Assembly (NCBI RefSeq): GCF_004522235.1
Contig: NZ_SDLT01000009.1
Span: 1-64,000 of the forward strand
Reading direction: 5' to 3'
Source of the DNA: Amycolatopsis nivea
Lineage (GTDB): Bacteria > Actinomycetota > Actinomycetes > Mycobacteriales > Pseudonocardiaceae
Length of the DNA: 64,000 nucleotides
Positions 16,619-25,291 of this stretch are shown one piece after another. The stretch's first letter is position 1; every line of letters starts with the position of its first letter. A program made the position numbers and the translations under genes. Under the pieces are notes generated by a model. That model had not been told where the DNA came from. It did no database searches and saw only the letters and a program-made list of their open reading frames with translations.

Positions 16619-17611
16619 ATGTACACCACTGCGGTGCTCGCTCTCCCCGACGCGATCCCCTTCGATCTGGCCACCCCGATCGAGACCTTCGGACGCGTCC
16701 GGCTCCCGGACGGCCGCCCGGGGTACCGGACGCTCGTCGCCGGTCCGGAGCGCGACATCGCGGCGGGTCCGTTGCGGCTGGCGGTCGACGAGGGCCTGGA
16801 CGCTCTCCAGCGGGCCGACCTCATCGTGGTGCCCGGACGGGAGAACCCGCTGGCACCGACCCCGCCAGCCGTCCTCGACGCGTTGCGGGCCGCCGCGGAT
16901 CGCGGTACCCGAATCGCGTCGATCTGCGTCGGGGCGTTCACCCTCGCCGAAGCAGGTTTGCTCGACGGCCTGGACGCGACCACGCATTGGCTCGCCGCCG
17001 ACCAATTCAAGCGGAAGTACCCGGCAGTCCAGGTGAATCCCGACGTGCTTTACACGGACAACGGGAAAATCCTCACTTCCGCGGGTGCGGTAGCCGGAAT
17101 TGATCTGTGCCTGCACATCGTCCAGAACGATTACGGAACCGCGGTCGCCGCCGACGCCGCCCGCCTCGCTGTCGCGCCGTTGCACCGGCCCGGCGGACAG
17201 GCGCAATACATCGTCCGCAACCGCGCGCCCAGCCGTCCGACCACGCTCGACCAGGTCCTGCCGTGGATCGAGGAAAACGCGTACCGGGACCTCGCGCTCG
17301 CGGATCTCGCGGACGCGGCCGGGATGAGCGTGCGCACGCTCACCAGGCGGTTCAAGGACGAAACCGGTCAAAGCCCCATGCAATGGGTGGCCGGAGTGCG
17401 CATCCGCCACGCCCAGGAACTGCTCGAAACCACCGACCACACCGTCGACCGGATCGCCGCGCAGACCGGATTCCCCACGACGAGCAATTTCCGTTCCCAG
17501 TTCGGCCAGGCGGTCGGCGTGACACCCGGCGCGTACCGGAAGGTATTCCGGCCGGGACCGGATGCCGGACCCGCGAAAACTCCTGCGGCGTCAGTGCCCG
17601 ATGGCGACTGA
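16619..17611 (+). CDS. GlxA family AraC-type transcriptional regulator (DJ-1 sensor + AraC HTH)
   Basis: 330 aa. N-terminal DJ-1/PfpI-like domain from TTAVLALPDAIPFDLATPIE through RIASICVGAFTLAEAGLLDG (elbow Cys) to about 190. The C-terminal AraC double HTH (about 215-315) includes ADAAGMSVRTLTRRFKDETG and DRIAAQTGFPTTSNFRSQFG. ATG 16619 gives the usual N-terminus; ATG 16601 (next to GGAG) is an alternative adding six residues. The gene is divergent from the DJ-1 operon across the perfect palindrome. The last 21 nt overlap the convergent ABC ATPase gene. Confidence 0.9.
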   Translation: MYTTAVLALPDAIPFDLATPIETFGRVRLPDGRPGYRTLVAGPERDIAAGPLRLAVDEGLDALQRADLIVVPGRENPLAPTPPAVLDALRAAADRGTRIASICVGAFTLAEAGLLDGLDATTHWLAADQFKRKYPAVQVNPDVLYTDNGKILTSAGAVAGIDLCLHIVQNDYGTAVAADAARLAVAPLHRPGGQAQYIVRNRAPSRPTTLDQVLPWIEENAYRDLALADLADAAGMSVRTLTRRFKDETGQSPMQWVAGVRIRHAQELLETTDHTVDRIAAQTGFPTTSNFRSQFGQAVGVTPGAYRKVFRPGPDAGPAKTPAASVPDGD

Positions 17612-18256
17612 TTCCGCCTCGCGGGCCGACAGATCCACCACCCGCGAACACCGCCCGGCCACCGTTTCGTCGTGCGTCGCCACGATGATCGTCTTGCCCG
17701 CCTCGTTGAGCTTCTGCAGAAGGTCCAGGACCCGATCCCGGTTCTTGGCGTCGAGCGAGCCGGTCGGTTCGTCGGCCAGGACGAGGTCGCACGGTTTCAG
17801 CAGCAGCCGCGCCACGGCGACGCGTTGCTGTTCGCCGCCGGACAGCGAGTGGATCTTCCGGTGTTCCGACCGGCGCAGCCCGACCTGCGCGAGCGCCTCC
17901 TTGATCCGGTCCTGCTTCGGCGTCCCACGCTGGGCGTAGGTGAGCGCGACCTCCAGATTGTGCTCGACCGTCTCGTTGTCGATGAGCGCGAAGTTCTGGA
18001 ACAGATAGCCCAACCGGTTGCGGCGCAGCAGATTCGCCGCCCGCGAGCGGGGCCGGGGCGCGCGTTCGCCGAACAGGCGGACCTCGCCGCCGTCCGGCGA
18101 TTCCAGCAGGCCGAGCAGGTTCAGGACGGTCGACTTCCCGGCCCCGCTCGCGCCGGTCAGCGCGATGAACTCGCCTGGCCTGACGCGGAGGGCGAAATCG
18201 TCCAGGTGAGCAGCGTACTGTTTCCGGACTCCGCGGAGTTCGCACGAGAATTCCAT
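17591..18256 (-). CDS. ABC transporter ATP-binding protein of lactococcin-972-type bacteriocin operon
   Basis: 221 aa, one ABC domain: Walker A GASGAGKST (35-43), signature LSGGEQQRVAVARLLL, Walker B LVLADEPTGSLD, H-loop VATHDE. This is the MacB/LolD-type ATPase that pairs with FtsX-like permeases. It starts 3 nt after the stop of the membrane-protein B gene, last in the operon headed by the bacteriocin precursor. In lactococcin 972 clusters the ATPase plus the DUF1430 membrane protein give export and/or immunity. Confidence 0.9.
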   Translation of the reverse strand: MEFSCELRGVRKQYAAHLDDFALRVRPGEFIALTGASGAGKSTVLNLLGLLESPDGGEVRLFGERAPRPRSRAANLLRRNRLGYLFQNFALIDNETVEHNLEVALTYAQRGTPKQDRIKEALAQVGLRRSEHRKIHSLSGGEQQRVAVARLLLKPCDLVLADEPTGSLDAKNRDRVLDLLQKLNEAGKTIIVATHDETVAGRCSRVVDLSAREAESVAIGH

Positions 18257-18259
18257 GGG

Positions 18260-19567
18260 TCACAGCTCCTTCAAGCGGTTGACTGTGTTGCGGCGCTCCA
18301 GGATGCGAGCGGTCACGACCACGAACATCGCCTCGATCGCCAGCGAGAGCACTGATATGGCAGCCAGCTCCGGTAACCGGTCCAGCGGGCCTGCCGTGGT
18401 ATCCGCGGGAGACAGCGTGTTCATCGCCAGCACCGCCAGTCCGATCCCAGCCAGCACGGTCTGGCCCAGCCACGTGGTGCCGAGGGCGATCAGCAGTTCC
18501 CGGTACGACCGGGCGAAGCCGATGCCGTGGAGTCTGCGCACAGTGAGCCGGCGGCGCAGCCGGTCGGAACCGATGAGCACGATCACCGCGGTCAGGGCGA
18601 CCAGGACGAACAGCGCCGCACCCGCGAACACGGCGATCTGCGTGATCCCGCCGCGCACCTGGTCGAGCTGCGCGGCCATGGCCTGGTGCACGGTGACGAG
18701 GTGCTGGAGGTTGTCGTCGAGTTTGAGCTGCTTCAGCTTCGGGCCGAGCGCGGCCAGCGTGCCGGCCGGATCGTCGCCGACGCGGACCTTGAGCCCGGTG
18801 TCCAGACCGCCGGTGATCGCGTTGAGCCGGTCGACGGCGAGGCTGTTCGCCGGGGTCATGATCTCGACGATCGGGTCGGTGATCAGGTTCCCGTGCCCGG
18901 GATTGACCTGCGGATCGTAGCTGAACACGCCTTGCCCCGAAGCGGTCCAGACGATCCGGACGCGCTGGCTCGTGAACCGCGGCTGATCGCCGGTGATGCG
19001 TTGTTCCGCTTGCGTCGCCCCGGTGATTCCCGGGCCGCCAGTGCGGGTTTCCTGAAGGAGCTGGCGGATCTGCGCTTCCCGCGGCTTGAACTGCTCGGGA
19101 ACGGCCACGACCCACTCCGGATCGTCGGCGGCGACCGTGATCGGCTTCCGCGCGGCGTCCAGAATCGGGTACTGCTCGAGGTAATGCGTGTTGACCCGGA
19201 TCGGCGGCACCGGCCAGCGCGACGTCGGGTCCGGCGGTGTGCCCGGCTCGTAGTTGGCGGCGTCGACGAAGAGCGCGCCCGCCCGGTCGAGCACCGGATA
19301 GAGGTCGCGGGCTTCCGTGACCGACGACGCGTTGCCCCCGGTTTCCATTTCCTGCTGGTCGTTTCCGATCATGCGCGGGTAGAAGACCGCGTAGCCCTGG
19401 ACTTTCTCCCACGGCGCCAGCAAATCCTGCTGCTTGGCCAGTTCGGAGAACTGCTGCCAGACCACCACGGCCAGCACCGCGAGAATCGCGCCGCAGACCG
19501 CCTTGACCACGGCCGGTGCGGCGATCGCCAAACCGAAGGGCGAACGGTGTCGCGTCCTGTGATTCAC
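18260..19567 (-). CDS. DUF1430-like bacteriocin-associated membrane protein, C-terminal-half equivalent
   Basis: 435 aa from GTG 19567, which overlaps the previous stop by 4 nt. One N-terminal helix (about 13-33), a large extracytoplasmic domain (about 35-295) and three C-terminal helices, with the cytoplasmic motif RRLTVRRLHGIGFARSYREL between the first two of them: an FtsX/MacB-like layout. In most lactococcin 972 loci a single protein of roughly 650-700 aa (bacteriocin-associated integral membrane protein) contains two such halves; here they are separate coupled genes. Probably pairs with membrane protein A and the ATPase. Confidence 0.8.
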   Translation of the reverse strand: MNHRTRHRSPFGLAIAAPAVVKAVCGAILAVLAVVVWQQFSELAKQQDLLAPWEKVQGYAVFYPRMIGNDQQEMETGGNASSVTEARDLYPVLDRAGALFVDAANYEPGTPPDPTSRWPVPPIRVNTHYLEQYPILDAARKPITVAADDPEWVVAVPEQFKPREAQIRQLLQETRTGGPGITGATQAEQRITGDQPRFTSQRVRIVWTASGQGVFSYDPQVNPGHGNLITDPIVEIMTPANSLAVDRLNAITGGLDTGLKVRVGDDPAGTLAALGPKLKQLKLDDNLQHLVTVHQAMAAQLDQVRGGITQIAVFAGAALFVLVALTAVIVLIGSDRLRRRLTVRRLHGIGFARSYRELLIALGTTWLGQTVLAGIGLAVLAMNTLSPADTTAGPLDRLPELAAISVLSLAIEAMFVVVTARILERRNTVNRLKEL

Positions 19568-20595
19568 TGCAGACTTCCTTTGACGAGATCCGAAATGCGC
19601 ACCCGGGTGACGACGAGCAGCCCGATGCCCAGCGTCGCCGCGAACCCGGCGGCCGTCACCGGCGCCACCGCGAACAGGAACGACGAGTCCACGCTGGGCG
19701 AGACGAGCACGACTGCCGCGCACGCACCCAGCCCCGCGAGAGTGGCGCCGATCTGCGTTCTCCCGACGACCTCGTACCAGATCCGTGCCGTCGGATGCCC
19801 GACCAGGCGAAGCACGCCGATCCGCTTTCCCTCGCGCAGCAACCGGAACGCAATGACCACAGTGGACGCACCGGCCAGCAGATACGCCAGGATTCGCAGC
19901 CCTGGTCCGGTTTCCGTCGTCGGCCGCGATCCGCGCTGCGGCGGCGTCAGCTCAGCGTCCGGGACGCCCGCTTCCGCCAACCGCTCGCGGACGAGTCCGA
20001 GAAAACGGTCCGTGGCGGGCCCAGCGTCCACCACGTACTGGCCGGAACTGGGCAAGGAATCGAACGCCTGGCGCAACGGCGCGAACGTCAGCTCGTACCG
20101 GTCCGCGAAAACCGCTGGCACCCCGACTTTTCCCGCTTTGCCGGACGTTGAAACGGTCGCCGAACCACTCCGCGATTCCGCCGGGCTCAGCCAGCGTCCT
20201 TGTGCGAGAGCGAATTCGCCGAACAGCGCCGTCCGATCGCCGCCGAGCAAGACGTAATGCTTGATGTGCTTGCGGTCCGCTTGAGTGCTCACGGTGGTGC
20301 GCACAACCGTGGCACCGGTCTTCTCCGCCGCTTCGGCGAGAATGCGCAGCGTCGTCTCCGGATCGGCGGTCTGCGGGCGTTCCGGCCAGACGAACGGCAC
20401 TCCGATCCGGTCCGCCGCGGTCTCGCTGCGCGCTTCCTGCTCGAGAACCACGTCCATCAGGACGACCGCCGGAACAGCGAACAGTATTCCCGCGAAAAGA
20501 AGAGAGAGGATCAGTCGCACGGAAAGCTCGCTCTCGTCGCTGCTGCGTGCTTGCTGCGGTGGAGGTGCGGTGCCGGGACCCCGTTGGCCCGGCAC
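19564..20595 (-). CDS. DUF1430-like bacteriocin-associated membrane protein, N-terminal-half equivalent
   Basis: 343 aa, GTG start 38 nt after the precursor stop. One helix near the N-terminus (about 26-47, LILSLLFAGILFAVPAVVLM), an extracytoplasmic domain (50-230) and three helices near the C-terminus; LREGKRIGVLRLVGHPTARI matches the cytoplasmic loop seen in the partner protein. Same topology as membrane protein B, so the pair would make the eight-helix unit of canonical DUF1430 proteins. Expected role: immunity and/or export. Confidence 0.8.
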   Translation of the reverse strand: MPGQRGPGTAPPPQQARSSDESELSVRLILSLLFAGILFAVPAVVLMDVVLEQEARSETAADRIGVPFVWPERPQTADPETTLRILAEAAEKTGATVVRTTVSTQADRKHIKHYVLLGGDRTALFGEFALAQGRWLSPAESRSGSATVSTSGKAGKVGVPAVFADRYELTFAPLRQAFDSLPSSGQYVVDAGPATDRFLGLVRERLAEAGVPDAELTPPQRGSRPTTETGPGLRILAYLLAGASTVVIAFRLLREGKRIGVLRLVGHPTARIWYEVVGRTQIGATLAGLGACAAVVLVSPSVDSSFLFAVAPVTAAGFAATLGIGLLVVTRVRISDLVKGSLQ

Positions 20596-20633
20596 CGCGC
20601 CGTGGTGATCATGCCCGGAGCGTCAGGCCACGA

Positions 20634-20987
20634 TCACGCGTTGGGGTTGTAGTACGTGTAGCAGGTGTAGGCCCAGCCCGCCCTGGTGTGCGCGTTGGAC
20701 CAGGAACCCGCCGACGCGTACCGCTTGTCGTTGGCGCCGCCGATGGCCGCCGTCGAGCTGTGGTAGTTCCTCGGGTGGTTGTAATTCGAGAAGCAGCCCT
20801 TCCAGATGCCGTCGCTGCCGGAACCGTGGCACCAGGTGCCGCCGCCGGCGCTGCCGCAGCTCGCCGGGACAGCCGCCCGGGACGGCGACGCGTTCGCGGC
20901 CGAAACGATCCCCGCGGACATGACGACCGCGAGCGAAGCGACCGAAGCCACCCTGGCGATCTTCAGAGACGCAGACCCCATTGTCAT
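20634..20987 (-). CDS. Lactococcin 972 family bacteriocin precursor
   Basis: 117 aa. ATG 20987 has GGGGA 6 nt upstream. Sec signal peptide (SLKIARVASVASLAVVMSAG), likely cut after A33 (SAANA), leaves about 84 residues. The mature part has the family pattern GGTWCHGSG, FSNYNH, YHSSTA, AGSWSNAH and a YTYY end, as in lactococcin 972 (GTW.HG, SNY.H, HSAT, AG.WA). Lactococcin 972 blocks septum formation by binding lipid II. Oddity: four cysteines (C44, C53, C65, C109), absent from the lactococcal protein, suggest two disulfides. Followed by DUF1430-like and ABC genes. Confidence 0.9.
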   Translation of the reverse strand: MTMGSASLKIARVASVASLAVVMSAGIVSAANASPSRAAVPASCGSAGGGTWCHGSGSDGIWKGCFSNYNHPRNYHSSTAAIGGANDKRYASAGSWSNAHTRAGWAYTCYTYYNPNA

Positions 20988-21036
20988 GATTTCCCCATTC
21001 TTTTTCCTGATTTCCCCTGAGCGGATGTTCCCCCAG

Positions 21037-21057
21037 CCTGAACGAAAAACATTCAGG
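21037..21057. promoter_or_regulatory. Inverted repeat upstream of the bacteriocin precursor
   Basis: CCTGAA and TTCAGG arms separated by 9 A-rich bases (CGAAAAACA), 50 bp upstream of the precursor start. This is a candidate repressor/activator site or part of the promoter; the nearest regulator is the TetR gene at 21566. Confidence 0.4.
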
Positions 21058-21104
21058 TTTTGTCCTCGGCACGGTAATGCCGGGACGAGAACAGCCGCGT
21101 CGTC

Positions 21105-21154
21105 CCCGCCGGCCCCCAACGCCGGCGGGACGTATGCGCCGGAGCATTCCGGCG
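21105..21154. terminator. Two adjacent GC-rich hairpins in the bacteriocin upstream region
   Basis: CCCGCCGGC/GCCGGCGGG (21105-21113 and 21121-21129) and CGCCGGA/TCCGGCG (21137-21143 and 21148-21154). Neither has a T run. They could insulate the bacteriocin promoter or structure its leader. The rest of 20988-21565 shows no convincing ORF; it also contains a short CCGCG/CGCGG repeat near 21241-21256. Confidence 0.3.
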
Positions 21155-21565
21155 AGCAGGCGCGGTCGATCAGGACAGGCGCGCACGCACCCGTCACTAG
21201 ACCCGCTGACCTGCGGTAACAGCTATTTCGTCACAGAGTGCCGCGTCTAGCGCGCGGCGTGAAGAAAAACGGTGAAAACACCTGAATCCCCCTAGCGCTC
21301 GACTCCCCAATCTGACGCTGGAACAAAACACTACCGAACGTACCCGCAATCGGCCAAACGTCTTCCCGTCATGTCACTGAGATGGCGTAACCGCTCTCGG
21401 AGCGTCGCCGGCGTTACTGCCAGCCGGAGGAGCCAGCGCCGCCGAATGCCGCCGCGTGCTTTCCTCCCTTGCTATTCCGCGGATATCGCGCTCCCGTTTC
21501 GGAATACCGGCCGGTGCCGGACTGGTAGAATCGCGGGACAACCGCGGACAGGAAGGACCCGCGCG

Positions 21566-22147
21566 GTGTCACGCGCTGCAGAGCCGCACCCGCCCGTCGA
21601 ACGCCCCGGCGCCTACCGGAGCCGCTTCACCGGCGCGCTGGAGTCGCTGCTCGCGGAAAAACGCTTCCCGAAGATCACGATCGGCGACCTCGTCGGCCGC
21701 GCGCACACCTCCCGCCGCGGTTTCTACGAGCACTTCGATTCCAAGGAAGCCTGCCTGGCCGCCCTGCTCAAGGAAGCCGTCGCGACCGGATCCGCGCAGG
21801 TAGCCGCGGCGGTCGACCGCACCGCGCCCTGGCAGACGCAACTCCGCCAGCTCGTCACGGCGTGGATCGGCGTCGTCGAGGCCCGGCCCGCGCTCATGCT
21901 GAGCTACCTTCACGACGTGCCGCTGCTGGACGCTCCGGACCTGAACCACGACGCGTACATCGACGTCGCCCGCGCCATCTCGGCAGGCAACGAATTCCGC
22001 GCGTCCGGCGGCGCTCCGCTGTCGCGGGCCCGCGCGCTGATCCTGTTGGGAGGACTGGAAAAACTAGCCGAGGACGCACTGCGGCATGGTGATGCGGTGC
22101 GCACCGAGGAAGCGGTGCAGGCCGCGATTCTTCTTGCCGCTTCGTAA
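21566..22147 (+). CDS. TetR/AcrR family transcriptional regulator
   Basis: 193 aa from GTG 21566, with GGAAGG 9 nt upstream. TetR HTH at about 18-60 (RFTGALESLLAEKRFPKITI, GRAHTSRRGFYEHFDSKEAC), rest helical. The track upstream of the GTG is open to 21371 but has no TetR similarity. It is convergent with the next TetR gene, with 4 bp between the stops. Its target could be the bacteriocin operon, whose start faces away 578 bp upstream (inference from position only). Confidence 0.87.
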   Translation: MSRAAEPHPPVERPGAYRSRFTGALESLLAEKRFPKITIGDLVGRAHTSRRGFYEHFDSKEACLAALLKEAVATGSAQVAAAVDRTAPWQTQLRQLVTAWIGVVEARPALMLSYLHDVPLLDAPDLNHDAYIDVARAISAGNEFRASGGAPLSRARALILLGGLEKLAEDALRHGDAVRTEEAVQAAILLAAS

Positions 22148-22151
22148 TATC

Positions 22152-22733
22152 TCAGTTCACCTGAACTGAGACCGCATCCACCAGCGTCCGATACACCTGC
22201 TGACACCGCCGAATCCGCACCGGACGCGGATCGTGCGCGATCTCTTGCCCCAGCGCGGTAAGCGATCCCAGCAACGCGATGGCAAGTTCTTCGAGACCGC
22301 TGCCAGAACCGCCCGCTTCGCGCAGCAACGCGACAGTCGGCTCCCGCCACCACTGTTCGTCCAGGTTTCGCCACCGTTCCTGGCCCAGCACGGACGGGCC
22401 GTCGACCAGCAGGATCCGCCCGACCGCCGGGTCCGCGCACCGGCGCAGGAAGAGCGAACCGGATGCTTTGAGCCGGTCGGACGGCGTCGCCGTGCCACCG
22501 GAGCGGGACCGCAGCACCCGGTGCAGGTCGGCGTGCACCTGCTCGACCACGGCGTGGAACAGCTCCTGCTTGTTCTCCCAGTGGTGGTAGACCGCGCCGG
22601 TGGTGATCCCGGCCGCGGCGGCGATCTGGGCCAGCGAAGTGCCCGCGTAGCCCTGCTCGGCGAAGCGCAGCCGCGCGGCCTCGACCAGGTCGTGGCGGGT
22701 GGTCCGGGACCGTTCCTCGTTCGTTCGCCGCAT
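22152..22733 (-). CDS. TetR/AcrR family transcriptional regulator
   Basis: 193 aa. HTH at about 13-58 (LVEAARLRFAEQGYAGTSLA, AGITTGAVYHHWENKQELF). C-terminal domain helical with WREPTVALLREAG. Divergent from the PaaI-like thioesterase gene with only 19 bp between the two start codons (CTACCTAATCATGTTATG region, TAA...TTA symmetric), so it very likely represses that gene and itself. Confidence 0.9.
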   Translation of the reverse strand: MRRTNEERSRTTRHDLVEAARLRFAEQGYAGTSLAQIAAAAGITTGAVYHHWENKQELFHAVVEQVHADLHRVLRSRSGGTATPSDRLKASGSLFLRRCADPAVGRILLVDGPSVLGQERWRNLDEQWWREPTVALLREAGGSGSGLEELAIALLGSLTALGQEIAHDPRPVRIRRCQQVYRTLVDAVSVQVN

Positions 22734-22752
22734 CCATCTACCTAATCATGTT

Positions 22753-23160
22753 ATGTTTCTGAGCGTGGACACGGTGCGGGCTCAGGAGATCATCGACAGC
22801 AGCCCGTTCGGGCCGTGGTGGGGTTTGGTGGTGAAGTCGGTCGAACCGGGCGCCGCGACTCTTTCCCTGCCCGCCCGTCCGGAATTTTTCCGCCCCGGCA
22901 ACGTCCTGCAGGGCGGCTGCGCCATGATGCTCGCCGACGTCACCTGCTGGATCGCGATCCTCTCCGCGCTCGGTCCCGAGGAACCGGCCGTCACGGTGAA
23001 CATGACCACCGCGTTCCTCGGCGCCGCGCGGTCCGATCTGACCTGCGAGTCGTCCCTGACCCGGACCGGCCGCCGCACGATCTACGGCACCGCGACGGTC
23101 ACCGACGCCGCCGGACGGCAGGTCTCCCACCACACGCTGACCTACCTGCGTCCAAGCTGA
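22753..23160 (+). CDS. PaaI family thioesterase (hotdog fold)
   Basis: 135 aa. Hotdog features: SPFGPWWGLVVKSVEPGAAT, FFRPGNVLQGGCAMMLADVT (the central helix with the catalytic-region Gly/Asp), TVNMTTAFLGAARSDL. Family members hydrolyse acyl-CoA thioesters. ATG 22753 sits inside the AT-rich divergent operator; GTG 22765 would be an alternative with a near-leaderless transcript. Divergent TetR at 22733 is the probable regulator. Confidence 0.87.
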   Translation: MFLSVDTVRAQEIIDSSPFGPWWGLVVKSVEPGAATLSLPARPEFFRPGNVLQGGCAMMLADVTCWIAILSALGPEEPAVTVNMTTAFLGAARSDLTCESSLTRTGRRTIYGTATVTDAAGRQVSHHTLTYLRPS

Positions 23161-23166
23161 AAGACA

Positions 23167-23940
23167 TCAGCTCAGCACGACCCATCGCTCCCCCGGCCGG
23201 TCGACGACGGCGGGCTGCCAACGCGGACCGACCGCCGCGGCCAGTTCGTCACCCCGCGCGATCAGCGAGCTGACTGCGGGTTCGCCGACCACGATCACCG
23301 CCGACCAGTCGACGTGCGCCAGGAGATGGTCCTCGCCGACCCCGAACTGCGTGCCCAGGAGCGCGACCACGTCGTGGCCGGTGTCGGGGCTCGACTGGAT
23401 CCCGCGCGCATCCGGGACTTCGGCATCGGTTTCCGCGAAGGAGTCCGCCGATTCCTCTCGTTCCGCAGACCACACGTGGTCGTCAAGCCGATCGATGCGG
23501 CGGCACAGGTCGAATGCCTGATCGTCGGACAGGCGCAGGGCGACGCTGCGGCCGTCAGTCAGCGTGAACGTCAGCTCCGCCTCGGGGATCCCGGCACTGC
23601 CCGGTTCGGCCTCGACGGTCCCCGCGACGTCTCCGAACAGCACCAGCTCAGCCGGGCTTTCCTGTCCTTGGCCCAGCGACGGCAGGTTCGCGGCCATTTC
23701 GAGGAGGGAGTGCGCGGCGGTCCAGAGCGCTTCCTTGTCGCGAAAATCCTTGCGGCTCCGGCTCAACGTCCGCCCGATCCCGGCCGGTTCGACGTAAGCC
23801 TCCACCCGGCCGGTGCCGACACTGTCGTCCCAGGTCGCGGTGACCGTGACGTCGTTGGCGAGGCGTTTGCGATAGTCCTCGACCCGGTCGTGCCGGGCGA
23901 GTTCCCAGCCGTCGGCCTGCTCCGGCCAGTCGTCGTTCAC
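23167..23940 (-). CDS. Hypothetical protein
   Basis: 257 aa from GTG 23940, with GAGGA 8 nt upstream. Acidic, Trp-containing, no signal peptide or membrane segment. Two regions can be seen: residues 1-150 with strands (VTVTATWDDSVGTGRVEAYV, ELTFTLTDGRSVALRL) and a C-terminal part (DVVALLGTQFGVGEDHLLAH, VVGEPAVSSLIARGDELAAA) separated by an acidic linker. I do not recognise a family. It follows the MFS gene's 3' end on the same strand order but 58 nt apart, so co-transcription is uncertain. Confidence 0.6.
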   Translation of the reverse strand: MNDDWPEQADGWELARHDRVEDYRKRLANDVTVTATWDDSVGTGRVEAYVEPAGIGRTLSRSRKDFRDKEALWTAAHSLLEMAANLPSLGQGQESPAELVLFGDVAGTVEAEPGSAGIPEAELTFTLTDGRSVALRLSDDQAFDLCRRIDRLDDHVWSAEREESADSFAETDAEVPDARGIQSSPDTGHDVVALLGTQFGVGEDHLLAHVDWSAVIVVGEPAVSSLIARGDELAAAVGPRWQPAVVDRPGERWVVLS

Positions 23941-23998
23941 CGATGGGTCCTCTCGAAGGGCGCTGCGGATACGGCTCTCCGACGTGCCGCGCGCGTTC

Positions 23999-25204
23999 CT
24001 AGTTCCGCGCCGCGACCGATTCCACGCCCGCCGCCGGATGTTCCGCGCCCTGAGCGAGCAGCGTGATGGCACCCGCGGCCACGATCACCGCAGTAGTAAC
24101 CAACGCGGTCAACGGCCAGCCGAGCCGCTCCGCCGCAGTCGCGCCGAACCCCGTGCCGAGGCTTCCCCCAGCGAAATACACCACCATGTAAGCACTGTTG
24201 AACCGCGCGGGCGCACTTGGCTCAATCGCCAGCACAGTGCTCTGATTCGCCACCTGCGCCGCGAAAAGCCCCGCGTCAAACAGCGCCAAGCACAGTAACG
24301 TTGAAACAGTACTCGGCAACGCGAGAGCCAGCACCGCACTGGCCGCTCCGGCGAGACTCAGTCCACAAAGGATCACTCGGCGCGCGCCCACGCGATCGGT
24401 CCACGCTCCCGCGATTCGGGTAGCGAGAATTCCTAATATGCCAGCGAAAGCGTACAGCCCAATCCGCTCGGCAGGGTACGAAAAGGGCGGCTTCGACAGG
24501 GCAACCGCGATCCCAGACCACACCGCGCAGAACGCGAAGAACCAGAGCGTTCCCCGTACCGCCGCGAGCCGAAGCACCGGATATCGCCGGTATAGTCCCG
24601 GAATCGAGCGCAACGTGGCAAGGTAGCCGCGATTGTTCGTACCGGCCACCGTAGGAAGCACGAGCAGCACCGCCACCGCGACCACCGCGCATCCGGCGGC
24701 GAAAACGCCCAGCATCGCGCGCCAGCCGATCAGGTCGGACAGCCAGCCGCCGACGATGCGGCCCGCGAGAATGCCCGCTGAGATTCCGGCGGTGACGATT
24801 CCCAGCGCGGTAGCGCGCCGGTCCGGGCTCGCCAGGCGGGCGGTCACCGAACTCAGCCCGGCCCCTACCGACGAGAACGCGCCGAGCACGCCGAGCACCA
24901 GGCCGAGCAGCCACACCTGGCCGACGATCGCGTTCAGTCCCAACGCGACGGCAAGCGCGCCGAACTGCGCCGACAGCACGTAGCGCGGCGGAAACTGGTC
25001 GACGAGCGGCACCAGCAGCGCCAGTCCGCACAGGTAGCCGACCGGTCCGCAGGCGAGCGCGACGCCGACCGAGCCGAGCGACGTGCCGAGCGCTCCGCCG
25101 ACCTCGGCGATCGCGGGCTGCAGCGGGTAGACGGCCGCGGTGCCCAGCGCAGCGGCGAGTGAAATGAACCAGACGACAGGACCGCGAATGTTCTCCGAAT
25201 GCAC
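23999..25204 (-). CDS. MFS transporter
   Basis: 401 aa from GTG 25204; the longer ATG at 25306 would overlap the divergent gene and adds 34 hydrophilic residues. Twelve helices, the loop motif VPLVDQFPPRYVL in place of the usual A-motif, second-half GAWTDRVGARRVILCG (an A-motif form). It resembles YnfM/arabinose-efflux-like MFS proteins. Substrate unknown. Confidence 0.85.
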   Translation of the reverse strand: MHSENIRGPVVWFISLAAALGTAAVYPLQPAIAEVGGALGTSLGSVGVALACGPVGYLCGLALLVPLVDQFPPRYVLSAQFGALAVALGLNAIVGQVWLLGLVLGVLGAFSSVGAGLSSVTARLASPDRRATALGIVTAGISAGILAGRIVGGWLSDLIGWRAMLGVFAAGCAVVAVAVLLVLPTVAGTNNRGYLATLRSIPGLYRRYPVLRLAAVRGTLWFFAFCAVWSGIAVALSKPPFSYPAERIGLYAFAGILGILATRIAGAWTDRVGARRVILCGLSLAGAASAVLALALPSTVSTLLCLALFDAGLFAAQVANQSTVLAIEPSAPARFNSAYMVVYFAGGSLGTGFGATAAERLGWPLTALVTTAVIVAAGAITLLAQGAEHPAAGVESVAARN

Positions 25205-25291
25205 GGGCCGAGCGTAGAAAGGACCGGACGCGAACGCTGGCGAAAATCCGCCATCACCCGAAGGACCGGACAAGGCGCCGCGGTTTGTGGG

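Noticed and set aside
17352..19412. 686-codon open frame on the minus strand across GlxA and the bacteriocin ATPase
   Set aside because: Arg/Pro/Gly-rich shadow frame; the ATPase and membrane protein are clear in another frame of the same strand.
19564..19567. Sequencing frameshift that splits one DUF1430 gene
   Set aside because: The junction is a clean GTGA stop/start overlap and the second protein begins with its own N-terminal membrane helix, so a real split is more likely.
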